64,000 nucleotides of DNA from Spirometra erinaceieuropaei (GCA_902702965.1 CACRXP010001271.1:4963-68962); one strand, 5' to 3'. Numbered from the stretch's first letter, positions 52,140 through 64,000 are shown. The notes: generated from the sequence alone by a model not told the origin. Made by a program: numbers and translations.

Positions 52140-54100
52140 AGCTCAAATTGTTGGGGAGACACTAGCCAACACGACCTTCGGGCCGGTTACCGAGTGGGAT
52201 GGCAATCTTCTGGACGCCAGTTGAGAGAATACCATATTCAGTGCAGAATTAGCGTTGGAAGGATTGAAACAAGATGGTAATGGGGCTAGGGGACATCCGG
52301 CGCGGGGAGAGCGGCGTCCCCAAAAATGAGAATGATGGAATGCGTCACCGTGGCCTTAAACGAGGTCGCGTCTAGTGCGACTACAGGTTCATATTCTCGT
52401 GTTGTACCGGAAATAGCCGCCAAACCAACAGAGAACTTGCATCACCAGACCATGTTCAGTTACTTCAAGATAATGGGAAAATTCCAAATGTGTCTCGAGT
52501 TTTATCTGAAAATAACACACATCGTCGTTTGATTACAGTTGTCGGTCTTTTTGCGCTGCAGGAATGCACCCGTGGGCGCAAACCGATTTCTCTATCACTG
52601 TCGATGACAAATGACGCCTCTAAATCAACGTGAGTCAAAGTTAGAAGCGGGTGAAACTTCGATGAGCAAGCGATTCCACCGCTGACGCATGATTTTCATG
52701 CTCAATAGACCGTCATGTGTGTGTGGTGGTATTGAGGGGTGTAATCTATAATGAAATGCTCGAGTAAAGCCAGACAGTAGACATAAACCTCCACGCTGTT
52801 CAGTCGCGTCAAAGACAACGACCGCCAGCTTCGGGGCCAAACGAATATGCTGCATGACAGCGCTCAAATTCACACAGATCCGCTCGTTAAGCGATCAACT
52901 AAGAGTCCAACGTGGAAGTCCTACTGCATCCATCCCACAGTCTCTAGTTTACTTCGTTAAATGAGAATCTTTTCCAGGCCCTTCCAAGCCCAATGGGTGG
53001 TGTCAGATTTAACAGCGATAAAAATGTCGAAAACTAACTCCCCAATTATCTCGGTCAGAGACCAAACAGCCTTAATAGGAATAACGTCGACAAGTTGGTT
53101 GAACAATGAGGAGAAGTTGTGGACGATAGTGAAAACTCCATATCCGTAGTCATTTTGGCCTAAAATTATACTTTCTCATATAAACCTGAAGAATTCCAAG
53201 TACAACCATTACATTGGTTTATAGAATGGCGTTTATTATAATCATGCACTACAGTAACTTTCAACCAGGGAATTCAGTGGCCTCCTCCCACGCTTTGTAT
53301 CTTGCCTCTCAGAACAAATACAATGCTTCGGCGAATTCGCGATAGACCTGCGAGATAGAAGCAGAGGGAATTTTGGTAATCGCACGTCGTTTGGAGTTTC
53401 AACATTCGCGTCTCAATAATTTTTTCGAATTAACGATATGTCTTTAAAGTTTTAACGGAACGCCATAGATAATCGCTGAGGCGATGGTTCTGGACATGCC
53501 AGCTGCTCGTAAATGGTTTTGCGCCCTAAAAATATAAATCAATTTTTTTATCGAAAAATGAATTGGCTTAAAGATGGGGCATTAATGCAGAAATCTGTGG
53601 TTCTTGAGATCTTTGCTACGGTAATAAATAGCAGGCGCATTTAACAGTCTTTTAGACGACACTGTTTGATAATCATGCGGATCCCATTTCCTTGTACTTC
53701 ATCTAAGAGTGTTCTTCGCCCCAATGTTCTGCGTTTATTTGTACCGTCAACGTTTGGCATAGTTACATATGGAGATGGCATGTGTCTAAACTCCGACCCA
53801 TTTCGACGCATAAGACAAAAGTTGTGCGGAAGACGCAAGACGACCGAAGTAGGTTTGCTAGTTCACATGCCAGTCGCGTTTATTTGACTTTTCTATTTCA
53901 ACACGGTGGGATTAGTTCGGTGTACTGGGGATAAATCTTCGCAATTCGGCCTCGGGCGACAGCGGTCTTGTTACCTGCGCCACATGAATAACCATACACT
54001 GGTTTTTATAAACAGATCACCAAGCCACTTTGTCGATGCCGGGCGAAAACCGCTGGGATTACTCTAGAGGCAGCGTCGGGATTCGCTTTCGACAAACCTC
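52140..54100. other. intergenic, no supported feature
   Basis: A minus frame at 52625-52873 (82 codons) and a plus frame at 53666-53887 have no recognised homology. Confidence 0.4.
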
Positions 54101-54104
54101 AAGG

Positions 54105-54175
54105 TATAGGCTTGTGTTTGTACTCAATCCTTGCTCTTAATGTAATGAGTTCGAATTTCGCCGAGGTCTCTTTTT
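54105..54175 (+). repeat. SINE 3' fragment
   Basis: ATGAGTTCGAATTTCGCCGAGG carries a B box and the CCGAGG-type junction of the SINE at 28495-28600, followed by a T run. Confidence 0.35.
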
Positions 54176-54944
54176 TGTTTCACATATGGATCAGATGAAC
54201 AAAACAGATTGCCCCAAAAACATACAAAGCGGTAGACCGCCAACGTTCACTAAAAAATAACGCGTGAATTACAATAAATTACAATGGGAGATGTGTGGGT
54301 TAGGTGGAGGAATTCGTGATGTTAACAAGAGTTCATACAGCGTTGGCATAAATTTTCATAATGAATTTGAAAACTACACTGGAGATCTACCCGCGGAAAT
54401 GCACTTAGTTTGTTTTCAAGAAAATAGTATTCCCGAACGCAGTTTGAGCGTGTTATGTGAATGTCTCATTAGAATCAGAAATCTTTGACTCTTGAGCCTT
54501 CAGTACCACTCTGAGTCATTAATTCGGCTCTGAAACACATCGGGGCAAGCAGGATGAGCTACCGCATTTGTGAATGGCCCTCTCAACACAATTGTTATTC
54601 CTGATCACAGACAAGAGAGCAGTTGGTCCGCGGTTTAATAGTAGAACGTCAGACTTAACGTCGAATTAAAAAAGAGTACCGGTCGGAAACGCAAATTATC
54701 AAAATCGGGGCTGGACATGTAGAGTTAGCAAGAGATAATCAGCCAAAAAAGACCATCTCAGTTTCCTGTGCCTTTGTCTGAGCTTCTGCAGGTTAAAAGA
54801 ATTAACCTGGTAGTTTTTTCTCAGCAAGTTATCTTTTTGTAGATTATAAATGCAGTCATCCTCATTGGATCAGTAAGTTTTAAAAAGTACTGAGTTCCAG
54901 AGATCAAGGCCTCACTGCCGCACGTCTAGGGCCATACATGACTG

Positions 54945-55015
54945 GCTGATTGTCAGACCGTCTGATGAATGCTCAAAGAATAATGCGCTCGAGTTCGATT
55001 CCCAAGTCCTTCTTT
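54945..55015 (+). repeat. SINE-like fragment with B box
   Basis: GCGCTCGAGTTCGATTCCC is a good B box; the A box region is degraded. Confidence 0.3.
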
Positions 55016-55189
55016 TCCGTTATTTGGAATAGGCTACTTTAATTTACATGGTTTTTTGGTAACGTTTTCGATTTTCTGCTGCTCGTCGTCTTGCAATTCA
55101 CCTACATGCTCTGGGCTGGAGCTTGATAATAATATCAAGGCCTATCTGTGTCGTCATGCTGATAATGCGTATTCATACGTAGTGCCTTC

Positions 55190-55402
55190 TTGGGGCCGAA
55201 TATTCCATGTCCGCACAAAACGTCGGCTTCTGCCCCTGAAGCCCGATTATGGCTAGCAAAGACACCAGAAGGCCAAGCTACGGTTCCTCCACATTCCCCT
55301 CCCTCAAGGAAAAAGAAGCTTGAAAGCGGGGCAAAAGAAAAGTCAACTTCTGCTTTTGTAGGCAGTCTTTTTAATCGCCATCGTCAGGCATTTGAGAAAT
55401 AA
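55190..55402 (+). other. open frame ending at a polyadenylation-like signal, unknown
   Basis: About 70 codons, basic and Pro/Ser rich (PPHSPPSRKKKLESGAKEKS, then FNRHRQAFEK). The stop overlaps AATAAA at about 55396-55402. It could be a terminal exon on the plus strand, but there is no upstream exon or homology to support it. Confidence 0.15.
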
Positions 55403-55949
55403 AAAAGAAATTACTGTAAATGACGGAAGTTCTTTAAAGAAAAAATTCTTAAACACGTCCCTTAAAGGCTAACAAGCGCCGTACAGCACAGTCTATGAAA
55501 AGCAAGCGTTTTTCTGGAATATCTATTGACTGTTATTTCTTTTCGTGGGCGCCGACTCTGAAAACATCAACTGACACATATTACTGAATTCGCCGGACGT
55601 GTTAGCTGCTGGCAAATTTTGGCTCGGAAGTCAACTTAACCTCGGCCAATACAGACGAGTGAGTTGAAACTGGTACCTGTAAAAGCAGATGAACTGGATG
55701 GTATGTTTCCGTTCATGTTTCACGGTTTTAAACCCAGGAAGACTGCGTCATATATTTCACAACCTAATGTAGCCCATCGCTTATGGTAAAATTCCTGTTC
55801 GACGTCCAACTATCGCATACACTACCCCTTTTTCCTAAAATCTGTAGAAATAATTTGGAAGATTTATACAAGATTTCACCGATGTTACCGAATCCCAATT
55901 ATTATTAAAATTTATGAACAAATAGAAAACAATTTTATCCGACAAACTT

Positions 55950-56690
55950 ATGACAAATGTTCACAATGTAAACCATGCTTCACAAACTCTCCTCTCCTAC
56001 GTTTGGGGGTAAAGACAGACTACCGTTGGAGGCCACACCAATGTGAATTTATTCATTCACTTGCCCCTGTGAAGCAGGACACATAGGCCGCACAACGAGA
56101 CACCTGGTAAAAAGGTTGCGTGAACATATGCCCGCCTGGCTAGACAGAGGTGAGACCCGGTCGATTTCGAGTTCTTTTATCGCACATTTAATCGATACGA
56201 ATCACCGAATCGATGCCAAGGACGCATTTCAGGTTTTCTACCGGACACCAACATGCTTCTCTAAAGGCCTACACCAACGGATATTATCAAAGGCCGAGGC
56301 AGTAGCTATACGGTTAGCGAATCCGGCGTTATGCTGTCAGAAAACTCTGACACAAGCACTCTCTCTGCCGTGGCCAAAGCCAACCCAAAGTGATGAAGTC
56401 ATGCCACCTTAAATCCCTAATTACGGTGATGGGTACTCCGTGTACTCAATCCAAGAGCATCACTGAAAGACTCTCTTACCCATTTCTCAGCTCTTAGGAC
56501 CAATATCCGCCGACCTTGTCATGCGGGCGGCGTGGGGATGATGACTGTTAATGATTTAATAGCCCTTGAGACATCTATTAACACTGTTGATTTTGTACAT
56601 TTTCATTCCTTCATGTAATTGTATCGGACTGACGAAGACTTACGGAAAATCCGTGTTTGTCAACTTGGCTTTTCAATTGTAACATGGGAA
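55950..56690 (+). mobile_element. PLE-B C-terminal copy with 3' tail
   Basis: 56040-56390 encodes FTCPCEAGHIGRTTRHL (GIY-YIG core), REHMPAWLDRG, IDAKDAFQVFYRTP and VAIRLANPALCCQKTLTQAL. The coding frame ends at 56410. The tail 56520-56690 aligns with the right arm at 31176-31317 and has CTGACGA...GAAAA...CGTGTTTGTC, a decayed hammerhead-like core (56643-56675). Upstream RT sequence is absent or too decayed to read. Confidence 0.75.
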
Positions 56691-56699
56691 TATTTGCAG

Positions 56700-58490
56700 A
56701 ACTTAGACGATCCTTAATATCTTTATAATTCTGGCCGAATTATTAATAACTTCAATCTGCAAGAACATGCACTTCTAGCTTTTAATTGCGTGTTATGAAG
56801 GCCACGTCTCCATTGAAAGAGAGCGAGAATAATTTCAAAATTGGCCAGAGCAAGGACAGGCTCATGAACACTAAAAGTGAAACAAACAAGGTCTACTAAC
56901 AGTTCCATGCACAATGGTTTTAATTAAGACATCTGTAATTCCAAGCAATAAAATTTTCTTTCATTTATTCGTAACTTTTAATAATGATTAGGATCGAGTC
57001 ACATCTGGGCCACCCTGTTTATCATGCTTGCAAAACAGGGTAAAATAACCTACAAAATATCGAAGTATGTCCAAATCGCACGCTTCAGCTACGCTGTTTT
57101 GATGACAGGAAGTTGCACAAATCAAGTTTTTAAAAGCAAAATTTTCAACGGAGCCTGAGGCTCAACCTCTGGCGGCTGTCCTTTTCACAGTTGTACCAGA
57201 TAAACACAGCAGCATTTTGACGCAGTTGGCAAAACGCAACCGTCATAAATGACTCCATAACAAAATCGCACCTCCATGAAAACTCAAACTGCAGGAGAAC
57301 ATGCCTTCCGGACCTCCCGGCGACAGCTTTGCTGGTTGGATGATGCGGCCGCAAGCTACTAACCTTTCGCCATAGCGAAAACGCCAACTGGTTAAACGTA
57401 CACTGGTTGCCACCATCACGGAATCGTGAGATGGAAGGTGAAAGATAGATGACTGTTTGGGCCTGCTAGTCGACGCGCGAAATTACACCTACTCACCACT
57501 TACCGGTTATCAATGAGTCCTACTACTCTACACTCTGTGTGCTTTTAATCATGCATGCAAGGCGTAGAAACTGAGTTCGTTCGCTAAGACATCACCGAAA
57601 ATCTTGCGACAGGCATGTTTTGTCGCGATTCGTGCACAGAAATAGCTTTATGTGGGGTTATGCTGAGGTGGCTGGCGCTTTCGGCTTACATCACGATGTT
57701 TGCAGTGTTCAGTTGGTAAAATAAAAAAGCTGTGTCGACACAGCGCACATTTCTCTGCATGTATGTTCTTCAAGGTATTGAATAACACAGGATCGAACTC
57801 AACACTTTGATGCACAAAAGATGAACACACAGGGAGTTATTAATGCAGCACAAATTTTATTTTGAACCGCGGGAGGCTCATCGTCGTTGGGGATGGCTGC
57901 AAAGTAAAACTTGCAAAGCTGTTATGTTCTACTTTTTGCATTTTGCTTTGCTCTTCATGGCCAACGTCTGTTTATTCAAAAGCGCTTGGTGTAATTGGAT
58001 TCAAATAGTTAAGTCTTACTACGGCACAGTGGGTTTTTGTTCAAAATCTACGTTATGTTGGGAAAACAATATTATTTATTTTATTTCCTTATGAGAGCAT
58101 TTGTTCGAGACAATAATTCCTGAGCATGCACCAGCAATGCAACTCTTATTACTAGTAATTTGTTCAATTGTCACTGGTTCCATATTACAGAAAATGAATC
58201 ATGCACCTCTACATCATTATGTATGGCAAGCTAGCTGCATCTTGTTTGGACTTGTACAATCACAATTCAAGGTTACGTGAAATATGTTGGGCTACAAAGA
58301 CACCTCTTACTCAAAATTGATTTAAAATGGTCGTAATATGTATCCATAGACCTAACAGAGCCCTCCCCTCCACCAACTCCTATTCTCAGTCCAATCAGTT
58401 CGCCCACTAATCAGCGTACCCATCACTAACAGCACCACAGCGAAACCTTACTTAACATTTCCCAACATACCTCGTCCAAAAAACATGGGG
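56700..58490. other. intergenic, no supported feature
   Basis: Nothing recognised. Confidence 0.4.
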
Positions 58491-58499
58491 TAAAAAAAC

Positions 58500-59120
58500 T
58501 GCTCCGACGAAGAAGACTATTAAGTGGAACTGAATTACTTCTGTAAATCATTTTCGCAAAATGGGTATCCTAGAGATTTTACAAACAAATGCATGAGGCA
58601 GCAGGAATCAAGGGAGAAGGAATCGCATAGTTCCAATCAGGCGCCTAAACTAAGCACTTGGCGAACCCCTTCTTACATTAGGAATGTGTCTGAACTCATC
58701 GAAGGACACTTAAGGAAGCACTAAATTCAAGGGACGCATTCACCTATGATTACTTTTCGCTCTCAGCTGATACATCTCAAGGAAAGGGTTAGCCGGCTAA
58801 ACGAGAAATAGGTCATCTGCAAGATCCCGTGCGAAGCAAGTTCTGCCGTGTATTGGGGTCAGACAGGAAATTCCACCTCAACACGCATCCATGAACACCA
58901 TTGTGCCGTAAAGAGGCGATATCATCTGTCCCAAGTAGCCGTGCATACCCTGAACGCCAGACACATCTTCGCTTGGGACAAAACTCGCACTGTCGCTGTC
59001 TGCTCTTTCAAGAAAGGTCGAGAATTCCTGGAGGCAATGCAGTCTGATGAATCATGCATCAACCGGCATATCGAGTTGGAAACCGTGTACAGAAACCTCG
59101 GGAGTGCAACTCGACTTCTC
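58500..59120 (+). pseudogene. PLE-E C-terminal / GIY-YIG fragment
   Basis: 58524-58724 reads ELNYFCKSFSQNGYPRDFTN and RTPSYIRNVSELIEGHLRKH (family NGYP..F and PYIK.VSE). After a break, VICKIPCEASSAVYWGQTGN gives the GIY-YIG core, then TRIHEHHCAVKRR, HLSQVAVHTL and ELETVYRNLG. An in-frame TAG precedes VICKI. The RT portion is missing, so this is a 5'-truncated copy. Confidence 0.75.
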
Positions 59121-59124
59121 CGAA

Positions 59125-60190
59125 GAATGTCTTCTGTTTTTCATTATATCTACTCGGAATTCATACCACCTCTGATCTACATATATATACATATATTGAG
59201 AATGTGAAGAGCCTTCACATTCTCATTATATCACCTCAAAATGTACACCACATCAGTTATTCATATAAGTATATATTGGAAAATTGCCATCCCAGAAAGT
59301 ATAGTTCGACGTAAATAAGTTCTTTAAAAAGGCAGAAAACCTTGTTTTGTAGATTTTCGATACTTATTCCCCTGGTGGTCCTCAGACATGAAGCAAGACA
59401 GACGTGCGGGTCATATGATATTTAATTGTGCCTAAAATCGATATTGCTCTGATATTACTGTCAGTCAGCCATTACTGTACGCTTGCGTCATGCTTTAATT
59501 GCCTACCATATTTTCCACTTTTCCTTGTGATTGCTTTATACAGCGTTTGACGACGATCTGTGGAACCAACGCTTAAAATTTACTTGATAAACTTCTCGGC
59601 GATTTTTGGTCATGCAGCCCCACTTGATTGATACCATATAGTTAGCTTATTAAAGCAATTTTAGTTAACATACCTAACATCTCGTTGGATTAGGATAAAA
59701 AAGAAGTCGCAAACAGGGTCTGTGGCATGCGCAGGCAAGGGCGTGTGAATTGATACCTGCAGTAACCGAGGCTGGTGTATAAGCAAACCTTCTCCCCCCG
59801 TGACACAGCCACTCGCCAGATTACAATGGTAAGGAAGATACAAATACTTGATGTTTGTAAAATTTATTTATTCGGATCTACTAAGATGTTTCTAGAAAAC
59901 TAACCATAAGATATCGATAAAGTGGGGCTGTGGGACCAAACCTCGTTAACTTCGCTTATTTTCCAAAGGAAAGTGTTTGCCTTCAAACATATGTATAGAA
60001 AAACGGTATGTGACTGTAAATTTCCAAAGAGTTTTGTCGTTAACTTTTTAAAGATATTTTATTAATATCTGTGCGTTTTTAAGAACACTGAGGAAACAAT
60101 GAAATGACTTGTTCTGGGGAAAAGTTATCAAATAGTTCGCCATGAAAAAATGAGTTTATTATTTAGCCCAGTCTCAATGGTCTTTTGCCC
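59125..60190. other. intergenic, no supported feature
   Basis: A short (AT)-rich stretch with TATATA repeats near 59180-59195; otherwise nothing. Confidence 0.4.
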
Positions 60191-60204
60191 TGGCCAAGTT
60201 AATA

Positions 60205-61140
60205 GTGTACACCATTATCGACCATTATAAGCAGTTTAGCCGCACCGATGGGAAGCCTGGTAGTGGAAAACAAAAAGTCCGAACTCTTAGTCTTATAAAG
60301 GATGTCCAGGGTCGTCTTCGTTGCAATTCAGTGTGGGGCATGATGAAGATGGTTTTGGAGCTTGAGCTGTTGAGAAGCATGGTCAGAAATGTCGTTAAAA
60401 GGACCTAAAGGTAAGTTAACTGTAAGGACTAAGAAACATCTACTTATTGAGGCCGAGAAAGAGAAGAGACCAGAAAGAAGTCGGAGAATCTTGAGCTTCC
60501 TCAAGAAAGGATCCCACCCAGTGCTCTATTCTGATGAAGAAACTCTTCATGGTCGATTTGGTGTCCAGCAGTCCAACAGATCACTAAATAAGCCCCGTGA
60601 AGGTCAACGAGGTACCTGGAAATGTTAAGAACAAGTTTCGGACCAAACATTCTGCATCTGTGATGGTGTTTGACCCGATCGCCTCAGACGGCAAAGTCAC
60701 GCCCCCCGTGTTCATCAAGGCCAGGATCAAAATTAACACAGAAGTGCACCGGGATGTTTTTTAGAAGAATTTCAAGCCTTGGGTAGATTCCAGTTACACT
60801 CCAGGCGACACTGTGGTCTTCCAGCATGATGGTGCCTCTCCACATACGTCACTAAAGACACAGAATTGACTGGAAGACGACATGCCTTATTTCTGGAAAA
60901 AGAATATGGGACCAACATCCTCACCAAACTTTAATCACCTCGACTAAAATATTCGGGCGTAATTCTAGGAGAATTCCCACATCGAACCCCACAACAGCAT
61001 TAGAACCCTGAAGTCCTCCATTGGAAGAGAGTGGAACAAGATGTCGCCGGAGTACATCAGGCACAAGTGCGTCAAATTCAGACCGCGAAGCTAAAAAGTC
61101 ATTGTTTACTATGGTTCTCATATTGAATATTTCCTTTCTA
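60205..61140 (+). pseudogene. mariner/maT-like (DD37D) DNA transposase, dead
   Basis: Decayed cut-and-paste transposase. Readable blocks: the paired HTH region (FSRTDGKPGSGKQKVRTLSL, LIKDVQGRLRCNS), RNVVKRDLKGKL after a frameshift near 60395, VLYSDEETL (first catalytic Asp), VMVFDPIASDGKVTPP, VVFQHDGASPHTS (second Asp), PNFNHLD (third acidic residue, about 37 residues later), PHNSIRTLKSSIGREWNKMS and FRPR. Multiple in-frame stops, including TGA for a Trp and TAA after the third Asp. Terminal inverted repeats were not located. Confidence 0.8.
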
Positions 61141-61349
61141 ATATGAATTTTGAGTCTCTACTGTAAAACGCACTTGTTTCTCCAGTTGCTCATTATTGAT
61201 CTGGGCCAGGCTGTAGTCCGGTTCACTCAAATTACGAAATTTACAGTCGCATGCGGTATATAAAAAGAGACTACCACAAAGGCAAGCGAAACCAGAAGAA
61301 ACATGTTTATTTTAATAACCGCCGTCAGCCAGTCTAATCTGGCTTCGGG

Positions 61350-61437
61350 GTTGGCGACATCTGCGACTCGAACACGCGTGCATTGGGCTATGTCGCGTTA
61401 GCACGTCTAGCGCTCTAACCACTGAGTCACGGGCTCC
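61350..61437 (-). repeat. tRNA-derived SINE, minus strand
   Basis: Minus strand reads GAGCCCGTGACTCAGTGGTTAG (A box), then CACGCGTGTTCGAGTCGCAG (B box GTTCGAGTC). tRNA-like head of about 85 bases; differs from the 28 kb SINE family in its tail. Confidence 0.55.
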
Positions 61438-61439
61438 TT

Positions 61440-62780
61440 GTCCCGTCGGTTGCGATGGCAAATACTAACTGTTCACGAGATGTTTGGTGGCGGTCGGAAA
61501 TACTATGTTGGAAGCGCGTTCTCTGACCGGATTACGAAACATGCCCGTACTGTCGTGTCCTGGTCCTCAACCTAGATCCCTCACAGTTAACCGCATACCG
61601 GCTTGTGGCATATATGCTGAAATGACGGAGGTCTTACAAACCTGGTTTTGGTAAGCTGGCTATCGATGGCTAATAAGCCAAAATAGCTACCCTATACTGC
61701 GATCAGTGAACAAACAGCGAAAACAATTCATATGCATGGCAATAGTCACCAGTGATGACGAAGGAAGGCAGTATAAGCAAAGACTGGCCGTTTGCTTCAG
61801 TTCACTTAGGCATAACATTTGCGACTGAAATATAGTTGACCGCGATGACTTCTGTGGTAAAGAAACACGTTTCGCGCTGCTCTGATAGTTATGCGGTCGA
61901 GATTACGTTCTCCAAGTTCGGGCTCCTCGTGTTCGTCAGATTTAACTTATTCAGCTTCTGTTCAGCATCGGCCCCCTTGAATTGTCTTTGATATATCAAA
62001 GTAGGAATCGTCTATACATGCTACTCGGTAGTAGAATAATTGAGAATTTGAACGCATCCTATATTATCCTGGTCGATCACAGATGTGTATTTCTACAGCC
62101 AATCGCGGCAATCGTCAATGAAAAAAAGCGTCATCTGATATATATCTTCAATAAGTCTAGTGAATTTTTCAAGGCAAATATTCTTTCAAGACTGCTGGAA
62201 GACAATGCTTAAAGGTCCAATACTAAATTTACCTTAAAGATATTGTAGTAATCCTGAGCCAACAAAATGGGTTTATTACTGACTACTGGTAATTGGCAGT
62301 CAAGTGACGAGACGTTGAAAGGGGAGATGCATTTTTCCACCAACTCGCCAGACAATGCGGAATAGATTGACGGTGTGACTTAAGCTTTGGTTTTCAAGAG
62401 AATCCTTCTCTTCTAGAGCATTGTAAAACTGAATCAAAACACTTTTCTGAATTTTTAATTGGTTTGAATATGCAACTATATGTTTTTGCATTGTTCGGTC
62501 ACTAAAGTAAAACACCGTAGCAAGATATTAGCCTAAGCCAGCTAATATACTTGTAGATTGGATTTTCTAGTCATCTGAGATCAAAATAAAATGGTGACAG
62601 CATAATTATGCATATGTTTTCCTTTTAAGATATGCCCGTTGAAAATACAATTCTTAAGAAGCGTCATCACTATTCATTTGCCATGCGCTCTCTTTCTATT
62701 TATGTTGCTAACTAAAACGATTCGCAAAAAGTCTGTCCAAAGAACCCTTGAAGGTTAGGGCAAATGAACATTAAAAATTG
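61440..62780. other. intergenic, no supported feature
   Basis: Nothing recognised. Confidence 0.4.
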
Positions 62781-62884
62781 GAGTTGTGCGTAAAGATTCG
62801 AGGTTCAGACATTGTATCGCGTTCATCATCTCCCGAGGAAGACGAAGAAGAAGTGAGGGCGAATTCATGGACCATATTGTATTC

Positions 62885-62930
62885 GAACTGAAGTTTCGGA
62901 AACTTTCTCGTTTCCATCATCATAGTAGCG
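62885..62930 (-). ncRNA. hammerhead-ribozyme-like motif in PLE-F tail
   Basis: Minus strand: ATGATGA (62923-62917), one extra T, GGAAAC (62915-62910) pairing perfectly with GTTTCC (62903-62898), then GAAAC (62897-62893) and TTC. Same unusual layout as PLE-A (extra base between core and stem II). The first core base is A rather than C, which would weaken or abolish activity. Confidence 0.45.
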
Positions 62931-63204
62931 TAATTGTTGCACTTGTCGGTCTTGAGTTGTTCAGTCTTGCCGCTTGCCTCGTATTATAGCCGTGCTGGAC
63001 GCACGAACATTGACCTGCCTGTTTGCCGCTGACTGGCTTAGACCTCCCCGGGGTTGACCGCTGACAGGCCTGCGTGACCTTTGTTCCCTTTGGGGTCGGC
63101 GTAATTGTGGTCAACTCAACGTGCCGCTTGGCCTCTCCCACGTCAGCCGGTGGACTGATCGGTCGTGGCTGTTCAGGTGAGCAGCATTCAGCTTCGCGGG
63201 CGCA

Positions 63205-64000
63205 TCAGTGAGACAGCGTTCGGCTTTGGTCACATGACCTCTGGCCCCCAATTCCGCTCTTTTCCGTGAGCGTTGACTCTCGGTCCCGCGTGCTCGTTTG
63301 CCTTGCTGGTCCTGTCCGGACTGATCCGAGCCTTGTACGCAGCGCCCGGTAGGCGGGATGTAGATCTATAGCTCGGTTGAGTGTACCAGCCGAGGACCAA
63401 CTTTCGAGCACCAGTCTGGCCATCTTCTCATTGGCCCTGTCAATTACCCTCGTTTTCTCAAAGGCAAAATCGTGGTTCGGTTCTCTTATGTGGCCATAGA
63501 CCAAAGACAGCTTGTCCTTGCGGTTGATTGCAAGTTGGTGTTCGTGCAATCTTGTACCGAGGCGTTTGCCCGTTTCACCAACATACCTCGCATTGCAATT
63601 TAGGCATGGTATGCTGTAGACCACCCCCGACTGTTCTGTTGTTGGTAGCGGGTCTTTGTGCTTCATGATTTGCTGTCTGATGGTGCATTCTGGTTTATGA
63701 GCCACGCCAATCCCAAAAGGTTTCAGGATTCTTGCCGTTGCCTCCGATACGTTCTTCACATAGGGTATTGAGAGCCAGAACTTGGGCTTTTCTCCACTCG
63801 ACCGCTCAAAATGAGACTTTGTCAGGCAATTGCGTATGAAGGACTTCGGGTAGCCGTTGGCTTTAAAAAGACCATGTAAGTAATTCATCTCCTCCTTCCT
63901 CCCACTGTCGTCGCTACAGTGTGTTTCAACACGTTGGAAGAGAGTTCTGACACAGCTGCGTTTATGACCAACAGGGTGGTTGCTTCGGAAGTGGAGGATG
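63205..64000 (-). CDS. PLE-F reverse transcriptase C-terminus and GIY-YIG endonuclease (partial, open)
   Basis: The frame is open from the right edge: HPVGHKRSCVRTLFQRVETH, KEEMNYLHGLFKANGYPKSF, IPYVKNVSEATARILKPFGI, ECTIRQQIMKHKDPLPTTEQ, then the GIY-YIG endonuclease VVYSIPCLNCNARYVGETGK (Y..PCLNC...YVGETG.R) and RLHEHQLAINR. The downstream EH, and EPNHDFAFEKTRVID follow before a basic tail and the stop at 63205. About 265 codons visible without a stop or shift; the RT palm lies beyond the window. PLE proteins nick target DNA with this endonuclease and prime reverse transcription from the nick. Confidence 0.88.
   Translation of the reverse strand, partial: ILHFRSNHPVGHKRSCVRTLFQRVETHCSDDSGRKEEMNYLHGLFKANGYPKSFIRNCLTKSHFERSSGEKPKFWLSIPYVKNVSEATARILKPFGIGVAHKPECTIRQQIMKHKDPLPTTEQSGVVYSIPCLNCNARYVGETGKRLGTRLHEHQLAINRKDKLSLVYGHIREPNHDFAFEKTRVIDRANEKMARLVLESWSSAGTLNRAIDLHPAYRALRTRLGSVRTGPARQTSTRDRESTLTEKSGIGGQRSCDQSRTLSH

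Larger units (their letters stand above)
62790..64000 (-). mobile_element. Penelope-like element (PLE-F), 3' half, continues off right edge
   Basis: GC-richer than its surroundings. It holds an undamaged C-terminal ORF (64000-63205), a 3' untranslated region and a tail with a hammerhead-like motif at 62890-62925. This is the best preserved PLE in the window. Confidence 0.8.

Noticed and set aside
52625..52873. An 82-codon minus ORF as a host exon
   Set aside because: No homology I can name and no clear splice sites.

Overview
The window looks like flatworm nuclear DNA, most probably a diphyllobothriidean tapeworm (Spirometra/Dibothriocephalus/Schistocephalus-like). This is inferred from three things. 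The genome is intron-rich and full of retroelements. Penelope-like elements (PLEs) of several families are abundant. A LINE is present whose endonuclease/reverse-transcriptase protein ends in an array of CPHCPR...H...H zinc fingers, a protein type I know from these cestodes. Nothing bacterial (operons, Shine-Dalgarno sites) is present.

The one host gene I can assemble is an AMPA-like ionotropic glutamate receptor on the minus strand. Ten exons can be followed from the start codon at 47189 to a donor at 6982, and every exon-exon phase is compatible. Together they encode about 736 residues: signal peptide, amino-terminal domain, first half of the ligand-binding domain, M1, a long M1-M2 loop and the pore loop. 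The remainder (end of the pore region, M3, S2, M4, tail) is not seen between 1 and 6980, so the gene probably runs off the left edge. Introns range from 147 bp (with a GC-AG boundary) to 18.6 kb.

Most other recognisable sequence is mobile DNA, much of it inside the introns. From left to right: a GC-rich composite repeat (1-1130); a decayed PLE (1505-3735); a 5 kb zinc-finger LINE with its 5' region (9960-15190) followed by another GC-rich repeat copy and a minus-strand copy of the same LINE (16390-18010); a PLE split by the GC-rich repeat (22640-24830); tRNA-derived SINEs (26.7-28.6 kb); a PLE interrupted by a 300 bp solo PLE terminus with an 18 bp target duplication (29.7-30.8 kb); a 142 bp inverted repeat made of PLE tails (30.8-31.3 kb); another PLE (34.9-36.0 kb); degenerate TTAGGG repeats (45.65-45.80 kb).

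Right of the receptor's first exon (47.2-64 kb) I see no convincing host gene. That stretch holds a GC-rich repeat, a GA-rich acidic-coding tract, three PLE pieces, a dead mariner/maT transposase, SINE remnants, and at the right edge a PLE whose visible C-terminal ORF is open.

The most interesting signal is a set of hammerhead-ribozyme-like motifs in the tails of three PLE families, together with two PLE loci in which the tail is also present in inverted orientation at the other end. Intron and intergenic sequence elsewhere is AT-rich and otherwise featureless to me.
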